From Gemmatimonadaceae bacterium (lineage in GTDB: Bacteria; Gemmatimonadota; Gemmatimonadetes; Gemmatimonadales; Gemmatimonadaceae), in the NCBI GenBank assembly GCA_025358925.1, contig JANYHT010000017.1, positions 62,001 to 126,000 on the forward strand: a stretch of 64,000 bases of DNA, given 5' to 3'. Shown here piece after piece: positions 1-9,868 of this stretch (position 1 is its first letter; every line of letters begins with the position of its first letter). The position numbers and the translations under genes were made by a program. Below the pieces are notes generated by a model. The model ran no database searches and had not been told where the DNA came from. It saw only the letters and a program-made list of their open reading frames with translations.

Positions 1-308
1 TCGACGAACCGGGAGATCACGCGGGCGAATTAGAAACGAGCGCCATTTTGCACGTGGCACCGCATTTGGTTGCCGAACGTGACACGTGGGGCGACGGGGC
101 CGCACGTGACAGTATTTTCGAGGGCGTGCGCAATGGTTGGGCGTGGGTCCCGCGTCGATGGACGCAGGTCACGGCGGACACGGGCGTCGGTAATCCGCGC
201 GCCGCCACCGCAGAAAAAGGTTCCCGATTTGTTGCGCAGGCGGTGGAACGCATCACGCAACTCTGCTGTGAACTCGCGGTTGCCGATTCGTCGGCGTTGT
301 ATCGCTGA
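1..308 (+). CDS. Creatininase-family amidohydrolase, 3' end only
   Basis: This is the C-terminal part of a creatinine amidohydrolase (creatininase) family protein. The reading frame is open from base 3 and the 5' end lies outside the window. The visible start DEPGDHAGELETS carries the family's HAGE-ETS signature, whose His and Glu belong to the divalent-metal site. A conserved-looking tail follows, including the stretch DTGVGNPRAATAEKG. The family hydrolyses cyclic or linear amides such as creatinine or formamidopyrimidine-type intermediates, and the substrate here cannot be told. The gene ends 38 bases before the convergent nadE stop, and I see no terminator hairpin in that gap. The family call is fairly sure; the specific reaction is not. 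Confidence 0.8.
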   Translation, partial: DEPGDHAGELETSAILHVAPHLVAERDTWGDGAARDSIFEGVRNGWAWVPRRWTQVTADTGVGNPRAATAEKGSRFVAQAVERITQLCCELAVADSSALYR

Positions 309-346
309 CCTACTTTTTATGCGCGGAATTTCCCGGTGAAATGTTC

Positions 347-2272
347 TTAGTAGTCTACCGGCCGCAGATACGACTCGCCGATTCCCGAATGACTCACCAA
401 CGCGGTTGCCGGCGGACGGCGTTTCCAATGTGTCCCATCAAGCCGTCGTTTCACGAGCGCTAATTCGTCCAGTTGAAATCCCCGCGAACGCATGGCTTCA
501 TGTGAAAATCCGTGCAGTAATCCGTTGAGAATGTCGTCAGCGCGCGCGTAACTAATGCCGAGATCCGCCTCGTCGGTCTGTCCAACAATCAAATCTGCCG
601 TTGCCGGTTTGTTCACGATCACCGATGGCACACCGAGATGTCGCGCGAGCTGCCACACTTGCGTTTTGTATAGATCGCCGATGGGATTGACCGGCGGTGA
701 ATCATCGGCGTGCCACGTGAAGTAGCCGAACAGTCGTTCGGTCTTGTTGCCGGTGCCGAGCGGCAGTGCGTGATAGCGCGCGGACAAATCGAAGAGTGCC
801 ATCATGCGCGTACGCGCCATGACGTTGCCGCGGCGTCCAACATCGGCCTCCGGTTCGTTGCCGAAGTATCCGTCCACCGCTCCTGAGATATCAAGCGTGC
901 GTGATTCGATGCCGAGTGCGTCGATCACGAGTTGCGCGTGTTCGAGCGATTCACTGCTGGATGTGCGATACGGCAGTCGCACGCCAATCACGTTGGTTTT
1001 ACCGAGTGCACGAACAGCAAGGTATGCCGCGACGGCCGAGTCGACGCCGCCTGATAGTCCGATCACAGCACGCGCAAAGCCGCGTCGCGTCATCTCTTCG
1101 CGAAGAAAGCCGACGAGCCAAGCTTCCGTGAGATCGACATCAATGTCGAGCGGTGGCGGTCCACCTTGCTCGCCAACATTGTGTCGGATGACCGGAATGG
1201 AATCGGGCACGGTACGCACGCGCGCGTTCGCGAGCTTCAGCGCTTCCATGGGTACTTGAAATTCGCCGGTCGTGAATCCGCGTGTACCGCTGAGTAAATC
1301 AGCGGCCGCAGGTTCAGGTCCATCATACATGAGCGGAGCGGAGATGCCCTCTTGGACTCGACGCACGGTTTCCAAGACGTGTGGAAGCGCAACGCGGAGA
1401 TCGCTTAACAACGGCGCGTCTGCGCGAGCGCGGACGAGGTCGTCGAGATCAATCGTGATCGAAAGAAAACTTTCGGTCCACACTGGCGAGCGACCACGCA
1501 CATCACCACCCGGACCCACGAGCATTGACGTACCGAAGAAACGTTTTCCACCCTCCGTGCCGACGAGATTGGATAAGCTGGCGTATACGCCGTGTTCTTC
1601 GGCGATATCGCGCATCAAGCGTTCCCATCGTGCAGCGCTGTACGGGCCTGGAATGCCATCATCACGCGGCCACAGTCCGCGCGCCGGTGCCGCCGCACAG
1701 ACGAAAATCAGTTGCGCGCCATCGAGGGCGGCAATCATGCCCGCGATGGAATGCCAAGCGTCTTCGCACACGAGAATTGCCGCTCTGCCCCACGGTGTTT
1801 CAAAGGCACGAATTTCGCTACCCCGTTCGACAAATCGTTCTTCGTCAAACAAGCCGTACGTTGGCAAAAAGTTCTTTCGATGCACATGCCGCAATACGGG
1901 TGGACCATCGTCGAGGCCGATGGTGATGTAGGCGGCACTGTTGTGCAAGGTGTCGCGCCACCGTTCGTAAAATCCGACGACGACATCGGTCGGCACAGAC
2001 ACGATGTCCATAGCGGCACAGGCGACGCGATAGGCCTCGTCCAGGTCGTTTGCCAGTGCGCCTGCAGTCATCGCGACTTCGCGAACCGCACCCTCCACGA
2101 AGTATCCAGAGAGCGCAGTCTCGGGGAAATGCAGGACTTGCGGTCGAGGATCGAGCGTCGCCGCTTGAGCGCAGAGCGCACCGAGTCGCGAGAGGTTGGC
2201 GGTCGGGTCACCCTTTTTCGGGGCGAATTGGCAGACGGCTAGCGTCAGGGGGCGAATCGGTTCTGCAGACAT
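347..2272 (-). CDS. nadE: Glutamine-dependent NAD+ synthetase
   Basis: This protein of 641 aa makes NAD+ from nicotinic acid adenine dinucleotide, ATP and glutamine in the cytoplasm. The N-terminal half is a nitrilase-type glutaminase with a visible Glu (HFPETALSGYF), Lys (RKNFLPTYGLFDEERF) and Cys (ILVCEDAWHS). The C-terminal half is the ammonia-dependent synthetase with the P-loop IGLSGGVDSAV. The length fits the two-domain form. The ATG at 2272 (MSAEPIRPL) is chosen because the frame upstream is non-protein-like and would run into the divergent penicillin-binding protein gene. Only 65 bases separate the two start codons, so the promoters must lie back to back there. Confidence 0.95.
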   Translation of the reverse strand: MSAEPIRPLTLAVCQFAPKKGDPTANLSRLGALCAQAATLDPRPQVLHFPETALSGYFVEGAVREVAMTAGALANDLDEAYRVACAAMDIVSVPTDVVVGFYERWRDTLHNSAAYITIGLDDGPPVLRHVHRKNFLPTYGLFDEERFVERGSEIRAFETPWGRAAILVCEDAWHSIAGMIAALDGAQLIFVCAAAPARGLWPRDDGIPGPYSAARWERLMRDIAEEHGVYASLSNLVGTEGGKRFFGTSMLVGPGGDVRGRSPVWTESFLSITIDLDDLVRARADAPLLSDLRVALPHVLETVRRVQEGISAPLMYDGPEPAAADLLSGTRGFTTGEFQVPMEALKLANARVRTVPDSIPVIRHNVGEQGGPPPLDIDVDLTEAWLVGFLREEMTRRGFARAVIGLSGGVDSAVAAYLAVRALGKTNVIGVRLPYRTSSSESLEHAQLVIDALGIESRTLDISGAVDGYFGNEPEADVGRRGNVMARTRMMALFDLSARYHALPLGTGNKTERLFGYFTWHADDSPPVNPIGDLYKTQVWQLARHLGVPSVIVNKPATADLIVGQTDEADLGISYARADDILNGLLHGFSHEAMRSRGFQLDELALVKRRLDGTHWKRRPPATALVSHSGIGESYLRPVDY

Positions 2273-2337
2273 ATGTGGAAAGTGCGTCACGCGACGCGGG
2301 CGATCAACTGATCTCGCGCGGTGTATTTTGCTGCCAT

Positions 2338-4383
2338 ATGCACTGTCCCTTGCGTCTTCGCCCCGGCGTCGCACTCGCCGTCCTGCTCGTGGGCCACATC
2401 GGCATACTTTCGGCGCAAACGGTCGGCAATGATGCATGGCGCATCATCACGCCGCCGCAGGCGACGCTGGTGTTGGGTCGTGACGGGTCGCTCATCGGCC
2501 AAATGGGTCGGGAGCGACGACTGAGTGTGCCGGTGCGCACCCTGCCAAAATATGTAGGGCAGGCGTTCATCGCGGTCGAAGACAAGCGGTTCTATCAACA
2601 CGACGGCGTCGATCTCGTCGGCGTGGCGGGTGCGCTGAAAGATGCCGTGAAGGGGAATGTGCGCGGGGCCAGTACGATCACGCAGTTGCTCGTGGGCAAT
2701 ATGCATCCCGACTTGATTGATCGGCGTGATCGTTCGATCGGACGAAAGCTGCGTGAACAGCAAGCGGCGCGCGAGATGGAGAAGCACTACACCAAGGAGC
2801 AGATTCTCGAAGCATTCCTGAATCAAATTTCGTTTGGTCGCGGCGCCTATGGCATCGAAATGGGTGCGCGACAGTATTTCGGCAAAGGCGCGGCCGAGCT
2901 CACGTTGTCCGAAGCGGCATCGCTGGCGTCGATGCCGAAGAGTCCGATGCAGTATGACCCTGCACGCTTTCCTGATCGCAATCGCGAACGTCGCAATACA
3001 GTGCTCGCGTTGATGGCAGGTCAAGGATACATCACGGCCACGCAGGCCGCGGCAGCGCAACGGGACGCCGTGCATACCGTTGCCGTTGGCGCGATGCCTG
3101 CACCGTGGGTAACGGACGTGGTGCGCGTGCAGGCAACGCGGGCGGGCATCGATGTGATGCAAGGTGGATTTCGTATTCATACGACTATTGAACCGAGCAC
3201 GCAGCAAGCCGCACAACTGGCGCTGTCAAGTGGATTGGATGAGATCGAAACGCGCCCAGGTTTTCGCGGCATACCGTGCGCGAAGGGCGCGACGGTGGAT
3301 ACCACATCGTTGTCCAAGCGCCGCCCCGCAAAAGTGCAAGCGTGCCTTGAAGGAGCCGCCGTCGTGCTCGACCCTACGAGCGGCGAAGTGCGCGCGCTTA
3401 TTGGAGGTCGCGACTATGGGCGCTCGTCGTTTGATCGCGCCGTGGACGGCAATCGACAGCCAGGGTCCGCCTTCAAAGCGTTCGTATATGCGCAGGCACT
3501 CACGTCGGGACTCACGGCGAGTAGCATGGTGGCTGACACAGCACTGCACATTCGCTTGGATAACGGACAGATCTATAGTCCTGAAAACGCGGACAATACG
3601 TTTTTGGGTGCGATCACGATGCGCGAAGCGATGACGCACTCGCGGAATCCAGTTGCCGTACAGTTGGCGATGGGCGTTGGTATGGATTCTGTGATCGCGT
3701 TAGCGCATCGTGCTGGCCTGCGCTCACCGATTGCGCCGTATCCGTCAAGCGCATTGGGCGCATCCGCGGTGCAACCACTCGACTTTGTCGCGGCGTATGC
3801 CACGTTCGACAATGGGGGAGTGGCAATCGAACCGCGCTTCATCACGCACATTGATGATCGCAACGGACGCACTATTTTCACACCGCAGTTTGCCGCGCCG
3901 CGCCCCGCGATGGATCCGCGCATTGCATTTATTGTGCGCGATATGATGCAGGATGTGGTCACGCGCGGAACGGCGACGGCGTTACGTCGTATCGTGCCGG
4001 CGCGGATCGCTGTCGCCGGCAAAACGGGCACCACGAATGACAATACCGACGTCTGGTTTGTCGGCATGACCCCAGAACTGGTCACCGGCGTGTGGATTGG
4101 GTTCGACAAACCAGCGATGATCTCGCCCGGCGCCGTTGGTGGAACGCTGGCCGCGCCGATCGCGGGTCGCATTATCGCCGCTGTGTACGGCGGACGGACT
4201 AGCGCGACATGGACTCCGCCACCCGGCGTTGTTGGAGTCGAAGTGGATCGATTGAATGGACGTCCGGCAGTGGCCGCGACGCCTGCGGATCGACGGTACA
4301 CGGAGTGGTATCTGCAAGGCACCGAGCCCGGCGCCGCAGTGTGGCCGTGGAGTTTGTTTCGCCTAGGACCAATTGGAAATTGA
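2338..4383 (+). CDS. Class A penicillin-binding protein (glycosyltransferase/transpeptidase)
   Basis: This bifunctional peptidoglycan synthase of 681 aa resembles PBP1A. Residues 1-26 are hydrophobic and end in ILSAQ, so the N-terminus acts as a signal peptide or membrane anchor. A GT51 glycosyltransferase domain follows, with the catalytic-glutamate motif EDKRFYQHDGVD (Glu about 81) and the ASTITQ and QISFGRGAYGIE segments. The transpeptidase domain has SAFK (nucleophile Ser about 377), SRN and KTGTTND. It polymerises lipid II and crosslinks stem peptides in the periplasm. The ATG at 2338 is preferred over an upstream in-frame extension because the signal sequence starts there. Divergent from nadE. 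Confidence 0.93.
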   Translation: MHCPLRLRPGVALAVLLVGHIGILSAQTVGNDAWRIITPPQATLVLGRDGSLIGQMGRERRLSVPVRTLPKYVGQAFIAVEDKRFYQHDGVDLVGVAGALKDAVKGNVRGASTITQLLVGNMHPDLIDRRDRSIGRKLREQQAAREMEKHYTKEQILEAFLNQISFGRGAYGIEMGARQYFGKGAAELTLSEAASLASMPKSPMQYDPARFPDRNRERRNTVLALMAGQGYITATQAAAAQRDAVHTVAVGAMPAPWVTDVVRVQATRAGIDVMQGGFRIHTTIEPSTQQAAQLALSSGLDEIETRPGFRGIPCAKGATVDTTSLSKRRPAKVQACLEGAAVVLDPTSGEVRALIGGRDYGRSSFDRAVDGNRQPGSAFKAFVYAQALTSGLTASSMVADTALHIRLDNGQIYSPENADNTFLGAITMREAMTHSRNPVAVQLAMGVGMDSVIALAHRAGLRSPIAPYPSSALGASAVQPLDFVAAYATFDNGGVAIEPRFITHIDDRNGRTIFTPQFAAPRPAMDPRIAFIVRDMMQDVVTRGTATALRRIVPARIAVAGKTGTTNDNTDVWFVGMTPELVTGVWIGFDKPAMISPGAVGGTLAAPIAGRIIAAVYGGRTSATWTPPPGVVGVEVDRLNGRPAVAATPADRRYTEWYLQGTEPGAAVWPWSLFRLGPIGN

Positions 4384-4496
4384 TCGGGACCGCGTAATTG
4401 AGAAGTCGGAAGGGAGAGGCAGGCGTAGCGCCGCGTACGGCCCCCTCCGTAATCCACCCAATGGTGCGCCACACGCGCACAAGGTTACATGCTTTA

Positions 4497-5660
4497 ATGA
4501 CCATTCGCGAACACGCTGTGATGCCGCATAAACAGCAGTCCAGCCCACAACATATGCCGACCCGTAGCGGTACGGGCATCGTCATGCTCAATCTTGGGGG
4601 ACCGGAAACGCTCGCCGATGTCGAACCGTTTCTGCTGCGATTGTTCGTCGACCGCGAGCTGCTGCGACTGCCATGGCAAGACGTGTTGGGGCGTGTTATC
4701 GCGAAACGCCGCGCGCCGCGTGTGCGGGACTTGTACGCAGCGATTGGTGGCGGATCCCCCATTCTACGGTGGACGCGCGAGCAGGGTGCGGGCATGTGCG
4801 AACGGCTCGACGCGCTATCACCTGAAACCGCGCCGCATCGGTTTTACGTCTCGTTTCGCTACGTCGCCCCCTTTGCCGATGACGCAGTGCTAGCCATGAA
4901 AGCAGACGGTATCCAGCGCGCCATCGCGTTCACGCAATACCCGCAGTGGTCGTGTGCCACGACGGGTTCGAGCCTCAACGAGCTGTGGCGTGCTTTGCGT
5001 CGGCAACAGCTCGACGATGTATTCGAGTGGAGCATTATTGATCGCTGGGGCGAGCACGACGGATTTGTGCGCGCGGTCGCTGGCGCGGTGCGCGAAGGCT
5101 TGCAATTGTATGCGCCGCATGAACGTGATGACGTGCTGCTTCTGTACAGCGCGCACTCGCTGCCCCTCTCGGTCATTGATCGCGGCGATGCATATCCTGC
5201 CGAAGTGGCAGCGACGGTCAGCCGCGTGACAACGGCGCTCGCGTTGCCAAATCCGCATCTGCTCTGTTACCAGTCGGACGTCGGACCCGTGCGCTGGCTT
5301 GGCGCCAGTACCGAGAGCGTCATCCGCAATCTCGCGGCGCAAGGGCGTAAGAACGTGCTTGTGGTGCCCATCGCGTTCACCAGCGATCATATCGAAACGC
5401 TCTCGGAAATCGACATTGAGTATGCGCATCTCGCGCAATCACTTGGCATGAGCGGTTTTCGTCGCGCGCCGTCGCTGAACGCGCGTCCGGACTTTCTTGA
5501 TGCCCTCGCCGATATTGTTGGCGATCATTTGCAGGATGGCATGGCGTACTCGCGCCAGTATAGCACGCGCTGTCCCGGCTGCTCGAACTCCGCCTGCCGT
5601 GGTGTGCCCTCACGCGTCAGGTGTGCCCGCACTGGCGACCGCCAAACAATGGGTTCGTAG
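4497..5660 (+). CDS. hemH: Ferrochelatase with [2Fe-2S]-cluster cysteines
   Basis: Ferrochelatase (387 aa from this start) inserts Fe2+ into protoporphyrin IX, the last step of protohaem synthesis. The core starts at GTGIVMLNLGGPETL. The catalytic His lies in LLYSAHSLPLSVIDRG (about 220) and the acidic site in IAFTSDHIETLSEIDIEY (Glu about 300). Unusually, Cys153 sits in YPQWSCATTGSSLNE and three cysteines follow near the C-terminus as CPGCSNSAC (359, 362, 367). That is the internal Cys plus C-x2-C-x4-C layout which binds the [2Fe-2S] cluster in the mammalian enzyme. The start is uncertain: ATGs at 4497, 4521 and 4554 are all in frame and none has a good ribosome-binding site. The last 20 residues look unstructured. 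Confidence 0.93.
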   Translation: MTIREHAVMPHKQQSSPQHMPTRSGTGIVMLNLGGPETLADVEPFLLRLFVDRELLRLPWQDVLGRVIAKRRAPRVRDLYAAIGGGSPILRWTREQGAGMCERLDALSPETAPHRFYVSFRYVAPFADDAVLAMKADGIQRAIAFTQYPQWSCATTGSSLNELWRALRRQQLDDVFEWSIIDRWGEHDGFVRAVAGAVREGLQLYAPHERDDVLLLYSAHSLPLSVIDRGDAYPAEVAATVSRVTTALALPNPHLLCYQSDVGPVRWLGASTESVIRNLAAQGRKNVLVVPIAFTSDHIETLSEIDIEYAHLAQSLGMSGFRRAPSLNARPDFLDALADIVGDHLQDGMAYSRQYSTRCPGCSNSACRGVPSRVRCARTGDRQTMGS

Positions 5661-5713
5661 TCGCCACGGCCCCGCGAGGTCGACGTCCAGCGCGTGCGTT
5701 CGACGACGCTTCA

Positions 5714-6967
5714 ATGCAGATTCCTCGCATGCTAAATCAACTGCATGCGCTCGCGATTCTCGTCTTGGCGGGCGCGTTTTTCACGCCCGCCCGAGCAGCA
5801 ACGCCTGTGATCGCCGCCGGGACCAGTATCTCTGTGCGACTCGCGACGCCCACCGGCAGCGACGCAAGGTTCGCGAACACGAGAATCTGGGCTATCGTGA
5901 CAGCCCCCGTACTGGTAGACGGTCGGATCGCAATCGCGCCCGGTACAACCGTGTGGGGTCGCGTGACGCAAACTGGACGCGATACAAAATCTCGACATAT
6001 TCTCCAACTCACGTTCGATTCACTCGCGCTCGGCGATATCAGAATTGCGCTCGGCATGCGCATCACCGGCGTCGACAACGCGCGCGAATTCGTTCGCGAC
6101 GACGGACTTATTCTCGGCGCGCCGGCCGTTAGCGTTGCGCGTTCGCGCGAAACGTGGGCGCTCATGATGCTCGGCGCTTTCCATCCTGTAGCGGCGGCGG
6201 TGCTCTTCGCCGAAGCTCGCGTTCAATCGCATGCGCGCGCGGCGCCAATCAGCTATGGCGTTGGTACCGATCTATCGGCGCAATTCACCCGCGACATCAC
6301 CTTACCCGCCTGGACGATGGCGACCGCGCCGCCCGCGATGAGCAGCAGCGATTCCATCCGACGTCGTGTTCATGATTGGCCGCTGCGCGCAGCGGCATTT
6401 GCCGGGCGCTCGCCGTCAGATTTGCTCAATGTAGCGCTAATTGGCGATAGCGCAGTGCTGACTAACGCCTTCACGGCCGCAGGGTGGAATCTGCCGGAAC
6501 GCATGTCCGTGCACGCGGATTTTAAAACGTTTGTTAACGCGGCGGTCGGCCGTGGCTACGCGCACCAACCCGTCTCGCAACTCTTACTTGACGGCCGCCC
6601 GCCCGATTTGCTCTTCCAGAAAGTGAACAATACGTTTGCGAAGCGACATCATGTGCGACTCTGGCGGTGGCCGTCACCGCTTGATTCGCTCCCGCTCTAT
6701 CTCGCGGGCGCGACTCACGACGTCGCCGTGGAATTTCTCACTCACCGCAAACACTTCACACATCGCGTGGACCCGGCGATTGACGCGGAACGCGACAAGA
6801 TCGTAAATGATTTATGGACCGCAGGGTGTGTGGCGGAGTTGTCTCGAGTGCCGCGTCAGATTCCGAGCGGACTCACGGTGAACAACGGGCGGGACGCCGT
6901 CGTCACTGACGGTATGATCGCCGTTATCAAACTTCGCGCGAGCTGCGACGTAACCTCGGCGCACTAG
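5714..6967 (+). CDS. Exported LssY C-terminal domain protein
   Basis: Protein of 417 aa. The N-terminus (MQIPRMLNQLHALAIL to PARAA) is a signal peptide. The next 170 residues look like a beta-rich domain resembling TrbI/conjugation-type OB segments (SISVRLATPTGSDA, VTAPVLVDGRIAIAPGTTVWGRV). The C-terminal 170 residues match the LssY C-terminal domain: LNVALIGDSAVLTNAFTAAGW, then a DLLFQK segment and HHVRLWRWP. That domain is often attached to phosphatase or lipid-related membrane proteins, and its function is not known. The start is chosen at the signal peptide; the ATG at 5729 is an alternative. It follows hemH by about 50 bases on the same strand, so it may be co-transcribed. Confidence 0.7.
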   Translation: MQIPRMLNQLHALAILVLAGAFFTPARAATPVIAAGTSISVRLATPTGSDARFANTRIWAIVTAPVLVDGRIAIAPGTTVWGRVTQTGRDTKSRHILQLTFDSLALGDIRIALGMRITGVDNAREFVRDDGLILGAPAVSVARSRETWALMMLGAFHPVAAAVLFAEARVQSHARAAPISYGVGTDLSAQFTRDITLPAWTMATAPPAMSSSDSIRRRVHDWPLRAAAFAGRSPSDLLNVALIGDSAVLTNAFTAAGWNLPERMSVHADFKTFVNAAVGRGYAHQPVSQLLLDGRPPDLLFQKVNNTFAKRHHVRLWRWPSPLDSLPLYLAGATHDVAVEFLTHRKHFTHRVDPAIDAERDKIVNDLWTAGCVAELSRVPRQIPSGLTVNNGRDAVVTDGMIAVIKLRASCDVTSAH

Positions 6968-6998
6968 GCGACAATCTCCGCTGGGCGATGGCACAACA

Positions 6999-7036
6999 GG
7001 GCGAACATGCGTCAAGTGTTGCACGCGTGTTCGCCC
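6999..7036. terminator. Hairpin between convergent genes
   Basis: GGGCGAACA at 6999-7007 pairs perfectly with TGTTCGCCC at 7028-7036, and the stem continues inward with GCGT/ACGC after one T-G pair. This gives about 14 paired positions around a 10-base loop. It sits between the convergent LssY-C gene and lon, so it is a likely two-way transcription stop. There is no long T tract on either side. Confidence 0.6.
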
Positions 7037-7082
7037 CTATTGTCACCACTGCGGTATCGTGCATGTCACAGCACCGCGTTGC

Positions 7083-9644
7083 TTACACGCCGACGAGTTC
7101 TCCTTCTTCGATCTCGACCGGCGCGCGCCCGCCATCAACCAACGCTATCTCGAGTACGTCGCTTAACATCTGCACCGGATAAAACGTGAGTTGATCACGC
7201 ACTTCCTGCGGCACATCTTCCAAATCACCTTCGTTGGCCTTCGGAATGATGACGTGCTTAATGCCCGCGCGATGCGCGCCAAGCACCTTTTCCTTCAAAC
7301 CACCGATGGGCAACACACGGCCACGGAGCGTGATCTCGCCTGTCATCGATACGTCACGCCGCACCTTACGACCTGACATTTCACTGACTAACGCCGTCGC
7401 AATGGCGATGCCCGCACTTGGACCATCTTTCGGAATGGCACCGGCAGGCACGTGAATATGCGCTTCACTTGCGGTCGCCACGCGATCGGCCGGTATGCCC
7501 AACATCTCCGCGTTGTTCGTTGCGTACGTGAGCGCAGCACGCGCGCTCTCTTTCATCACGTCGCCTAACTGACCTGTGAGAATTAGCGAGATCGGACCGA
7601 CGCGCACCACGTCATGTTCCGTTTCACGCGGCACGCGCGATTGGCCACGACGAATGGACGCTTCGACGAACATGATGTCGCCGCCCATCGGCGTGTAATA
7701 CATACCGGTGGAAATACCCACTTCGTCGTGCTCTGCGGCGCGTTCGGGATGCACTTTCGGACGTCCCAAAAGATCTCGGACTTCTTCGGCGCTGATCACT
7801 TTATCCTCGATCGTCGCCTGATCACCGGTGGCGACTCGACGCGCCACTTTACGCGTCACCGCACCAAGCTGCCGCTCCAACTGTCGCACGCCGCTTTCGC
7901 GTGTGTACTTGCTGATAATGCTCATCACCGCGTCGTCAGTAAACGCGAGGTCACGTCCACCAAGGCCCGACTCTTCGAGTTGTCGCGGAATGAGATACGT
8001 CTTTGCGATGGCCGCTTTTTCCTTCTCAGTGTAACCGCTAAAATCAACGACTTCCATGCGGTCCAACAATGGACCTGGAATGTTCTGAATGAAGTTCGAT
8101 GTCGCGATGAACAACACTTCGCTCAAGTCGAACGGCACGCCGAGATAGTGATCAGTAAATGAATCGTTCTGTGCTGGATCGAGCACTTCAAGCAGCGCGC
8201 TTGACGGATCGCCTTGGAACGATGTGCCTAGCTTATCCACTTCGTCGAGCAAAAACACCGGATTTTTCGTACCGGCGTGCTTCATCCCCTGCAGGATGCG
8301 ACCGGCCATCGCACCAACGTAGGTGCGTCGATGTCCACGAATGTCTGCTTCGTCGCGCGCACCACCGAGGGCAACGCGCACATACTCGCGGCCCAGTGCA
8401 CGCGCGATGGATTTCGCAATGGATGTTTTACCAACTCCGGGTGGTCCGTTAAACAGCAAAATAGGACCACGCGCCATCACCCGTGCCTTCGCCTCTCGCG
8501 TATCAGTGATGGTCCGACTTTCGGACGCACCGCTCGCTGATGGCGTGCTGTCCGGGTCATCAGCTTTGAGCCGCGCGACCGAGAATTCGCCAGTGGTTGC
8601 GACCTCGGCGGCAACTTGCGCCGCCCGTAATTGACGTACGGCCAAAAACTCAAGAACGCGATCCTTCACATCTTTCAAACCGTAGTGATCTTCCTCGAGA
8701 ATCTCAGAGGCACGCGTCAGATCAAGCAAATCGTCAGACCGCTTGCTCCACGGCAACTCAGCGATCCACTCGAGATACGTGCGAATCACTTGCGCTTCCA
8801 TCGATTCTCGGCCAGCGCGCTCCAGACGACCGATTTCACGCTCCACTTCGGCGCGCGCTTCTTTCGGCAGCTCAAGTTTCGTGAGCTTCTCGCGCAACTC
8901 TGCGACTTCTTTCGACTGATCGTCGTCGCCAAGTTCCTTCTGAATGGCCTTGAGCTGTTCACGCAAGAACATCTCGCGTTGCCGCTCGCCGAGCTCTTCC
9001 TGTACTTGTGACTTGATGTCTTCTTGCGCTTCGAGCAAACCGATTTGACGCTGCACGTGCACCAGCACGCGACGCAACCGCTCTTCAACAGACAGCGTTT
9101 CGAGGAGCCCCTGCTTTTCTGGAACCGTCAGTTCGATATATCCAGCAACAAGGTCGGAGAAGCGACCGGCGTCATCTACGGAATCGAGCACTTGATGCAC
9201 GACTTCTTCCGGCAAACCACGCTTCTCACCAAGCTCAGCGGCGCGTTCGCGCGCTTCCTTGTGCAGCGCTTCGAACGCAGCGTTCTTTGGGTCGAGGGGC
9301 ATCATCTCTTCGGCGGGCACGATGACCGCGGTGAGATAGCCGTCAACTTCGACATACTGCAACGCAACCGCGCGCTGTTCGCCCTGGAGCAGGAGCTGAA
9401 CGCCGCCTAATCCGCGTTGGATTTGTCCAATGCGGGCGATGACGCCAGTGGTGAAGAGAATGTCCGACGTCGGCTCCTCGCTATTGTCGCGCTGTGCGAC
9501 GGCGAAGACGAGTCGATCGCCCTTGAGTGCCGTCTCAATGGCGCGAAGCGTGCCGGGACGTCCGGCCGCGATTGGCGCGGTGATGCCGGGGAAGATGACC
9601 GTCCCGCGAAGCGGGAGGACGGGAAGTGTTTGGCGCTGGCCCAT
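7083..9644 (-). CDS. lon: ATP-dependent protease Lon
   Basis: Lon (853 aa) is a cytoplasmic AAA+ serine protease that degrades damaged and regulatory proteins. The N-terminal substrate-binding domain begins LPVLPLRGTVIFPG. A coiled-coil helical region spans about 190-290. The AAA+ module has Walker A GPPGVGKTS near residue 400 and Walker B VFLLDEVDK. The protease domain has the catalytic dyad Ser743 (KDGPSAG) and Lys786 (EKVLGAHR). Their spacing of 43 equals that of the E. coli enzyme (679/722). The ATG at 9644 has AAGGA eight bases upstream. A poorly conserved insert rich in Ser, Asp and Pro lies before Walker A. No heat-shock promoter is obvious. Confidence 0.97.
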   Translation of the reverse strand: MGQRQTLPVLPLRGTVIFPGITAPIAAGRPGTLRAIETALKGDRLVFAVAQRDNSEEPTSDILFTTGVIARIGQIQRGLGGVQLLLQGEQRAVALQYVEVDGYLTAVIVPAEEMMPLDPKNAAFEALHKEARERAAELGEKRGLPEEVVHQVLDSVDDAGRFSDLVAGYIELTVPEKQGLLETLSVEERLRRVLVHVQRQIGLLEAQEDIKSQVQEELGERQREMFLREQLKAIQKELGDDDQSKEVAELREKLTKLELPKEARAEVEREIGRLERAGRESMEAQVIRTYLEWIAELPWSKRSDDLLDLTRASEILEEDHYGLKDVKDRVLEFLAVRQLRAAQVAAEVATTGEFSVARLKADDPDSTPSASGASESRTITDTREAKARVMARGPILLFNGPPGVGKTSIAKSIARALGREYVRVALGGARDEADIRGHRRTYVGAMAGRILQGMKHAGTKNPVFLLDEVDKLGTSFQGDPSSALLEVLDPAQNDSFTDHYLGVPFDLSEVLFIATSNFIQNIPGPLLDRMEVVDFSGYTEKEKAAIAKTYLIPRQLEESGLGGRDLAFTDDAVMSIISKYTRESGVRQLERQLGAVTRKVARRVATGDQATIEDKVISAEEVRDLLGRPKVHPERAAEHDEVGISTGMYYTPMGGDIMFVEASIRRGQSRVPRETEHDVVRVGPISLILTGQLGDVMKESARAALTYATNNAEMLGIPADRVATASEAHIHVPAGAIPKDGPSAGIAIATALVSEMSGRKVRRDVSMTGEITLRGRVLPIGGLKEKVLGAHRAGIKHVIIPKANEGDLEDVPQEVRDQLTFYPVQMLSDVLEIALVDGGRAPVEIEEGELVGV

Positions 9645-9804
9645 GCGAACGATCCTTGGAGAAGTGGTCTACTCAGGCCTTTACTTGGCACAATTCGCAC
9701 CATGCGGTGTCCGCCATCGCGGCAGGGTTTGCAACTTTTCCCTGACCGCGTGACGTAAGGGCTGCGAGACCTATGCCGCGACGGCTGGGATGCTGAGTTT
9801 GATG

Positions 9805-9834
9805 TTGTCGTGGCTCCACTCCCGGTGCTACACT
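9805..9834 (+). promoter_or_regulatory. Possible sigma-70 promoter of the kinase pair
   Basis: TTGTCG (9805-9810) and TACACT (9829-9834) are spaced by 18 bases and lie 35 bases before the GTG start of the first kinase. Each hexamer matches the consensus at about four of six positions. An 8-base palindrome CGGTACCG follows just downstream. This is a weak call from pattern only. Confidence 0.35.
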
Positions 9835-9868
9835 AACGGTACCGGTTAGCCCCCCCATTCCAGAGCGA

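Noticed and set aside
2050-2337. N-terminal extension of the penicillin-binding protein
   Set aside because: It overlaps nadE on the other strand and lacks a signal sequence; the ATG at 2338 starts one.
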